A stretch of 5,628 nt of DNA from assembly GCA_027023325.1 (NCBI GenBank), contig JALVVQ010000327.1, positions 1 through 5,628 on the forward strand, written 5' to 3'. Shown here piece by piece: positions 5,279-5,628 of the stretch. The notes under the pieces are model-generated. The model was given only the letters and a program-made list of their open reading frames with translations. It had not been told where the DNA came from and made no database searches. Origin of the DNA: Campylobacteraceae bacterium. GTDB taxonomy: Bacteria; Campylobacterota; Campylobacteria; Campylobacterales; Sulfurovaceae. The position numbers and the translations under genes are program-made. Position 1 is the first letter of the stretch; each line of letters opens with the position of its first letter.

Positions 5279-5628
5279 GCCTGATGATCAAGTGGAGGAG
5301 GAAGGTGTGTAAAGAGTTCAGAAAAGACATCCCCTGCTTTTTTCCATCCCTCGAAATCCTCTCTCCAGACAAAGGTTTCTCTAGTGAGCGTACCCTCATT
5401 TACCAGTGTCATGAGCGTGGTTTTGGTATAGGGACCGCTTGCTTTGCCACCCAGAGAGACATAGATATTCTCCTTGGAGGGTGGTGGAGGAGGGGTCTCT
5501 AATGTCTGAGATGGATGCTTCATCGCTTCTGCCATCTGCTGTCCCATTGCCAGTCCGGCACCCATGCCGACCATATCACCCATAGAACCATTGGCATTAC
5601 CCATAGCATTACCTGTCTCATATTTGAG
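5275..5628 (-). CDS. SPFH/virion-core-like (YdjI-type) protein, C-terminal part with GYF_2 domain (5' truncated by window)
   Basis: The frame is open to the window edge, so the start lies beyond 5628; 117 residues are visible and the ATG at 5604 is not credible as a start. Residues 1-35 are Gly/Met/Ala-rich (GMGAGLAMGQQMAEAM), the usual end of SPFH proteins labelled virion core protein. A proline run (46-50) is followed by a GYF_2 (DUF4339) domain at about 56-104, with SGPYT, an LVNEGTLT turn, VW and EGW. GYF_2 domains are thought to mediate protein contacts, often with proline-rich partners. The SPFH domain itself is outside the window, so the assignment rests on the C-terminal signature and on the overlapping zinc-ribbon partner. 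The last residues (PPPLDHQA) are again proline-rich. Confidence 0.75.
   Translation of the reverse strand, partial: LKYETGNAMGNANGSMGDMVGMGAGLAMGQQMAEAMKHPSQTLETPPPPPSKENIYVSLGGKASGPYTKTTLMTLVNEGTLTRETFVWREDFEGWKKAGDVFSELFTHLPPPLDHQA

Noticed and set aside
5061..5312. Plus-strand open frame (83 codons) opposite the start of the zinc-ribbon gene
   Set aside because: It overlaps the conserved cysteine-rich coding region on the other strand, has no ribosome site, and its product resembles no known protein.

Overview
The window looks like chromosome of a Campylobacterota bacterium, most like a Sulfurovum/Sulfurimonas-type sulfur oxidiser. This is inferred from three things: moderate GC content; promoters that consist of a TATAAT-like -10 box behind phased T-tracts with no clear -35; and the protein set (HemJ-type protoporphyrinogen oxidase, CvfB-like S1 protein, a secreted EEP nuclease of the NHWKSK type). 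No rRNA, tRNA, CRISPR array, transposase or phage gene is visible.

Layout, left half (+ strand): the C-terminal part of a CvfB-like RNA-binding protein (1-564, cut by the window edge); a YidB-family protein (586-1050); and a 251-base gap (1051-1301) with two imperfect hairpins, the second a long palindrome that appears to be split by a short AT-rich segment. An apparently leaderless gene then encodes an exported endonuclease/exonuclease/phosphatase with two probable OB folds (1302-2933). One base later follows hemJ (2935-3366). A new promoter immediately after the hemJ stop drives a DUF2231 membrane protein with a long Lys/Glu/Pro tail (3403-4110).

Layout, right half (- strand): a perfect 10-bp hairpin (4120-4143) lies between converging genes. 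Reading leftwards from the right edge are the C-terminus of an SPFH/virion-core-like protein ending in a GYF_2 domain (5628-5275, partial) and, overlapping it by ATGA, a double zinc-ribbon protein with one C-terminal membrane helix (5278-4151). This pair resembles the YdjI/YdjG partners of PspA-type membrane-stress systems.

How the genes work together: the left half is housekeeping (RNA binding, haem synthesis) plus envelope or exported proteins, with only the nuclease-hemJ pair clearly co-transcribed. The SPFH/zinc-ribbon pair is the one clear multi-protein module. I see no convincing wholly new system. The most unusual items are the split palindrome at 1114-1205, the tandem-OB nuclease with a leaderless start, and the SPFH-GYF/zinc-ribbon pair.
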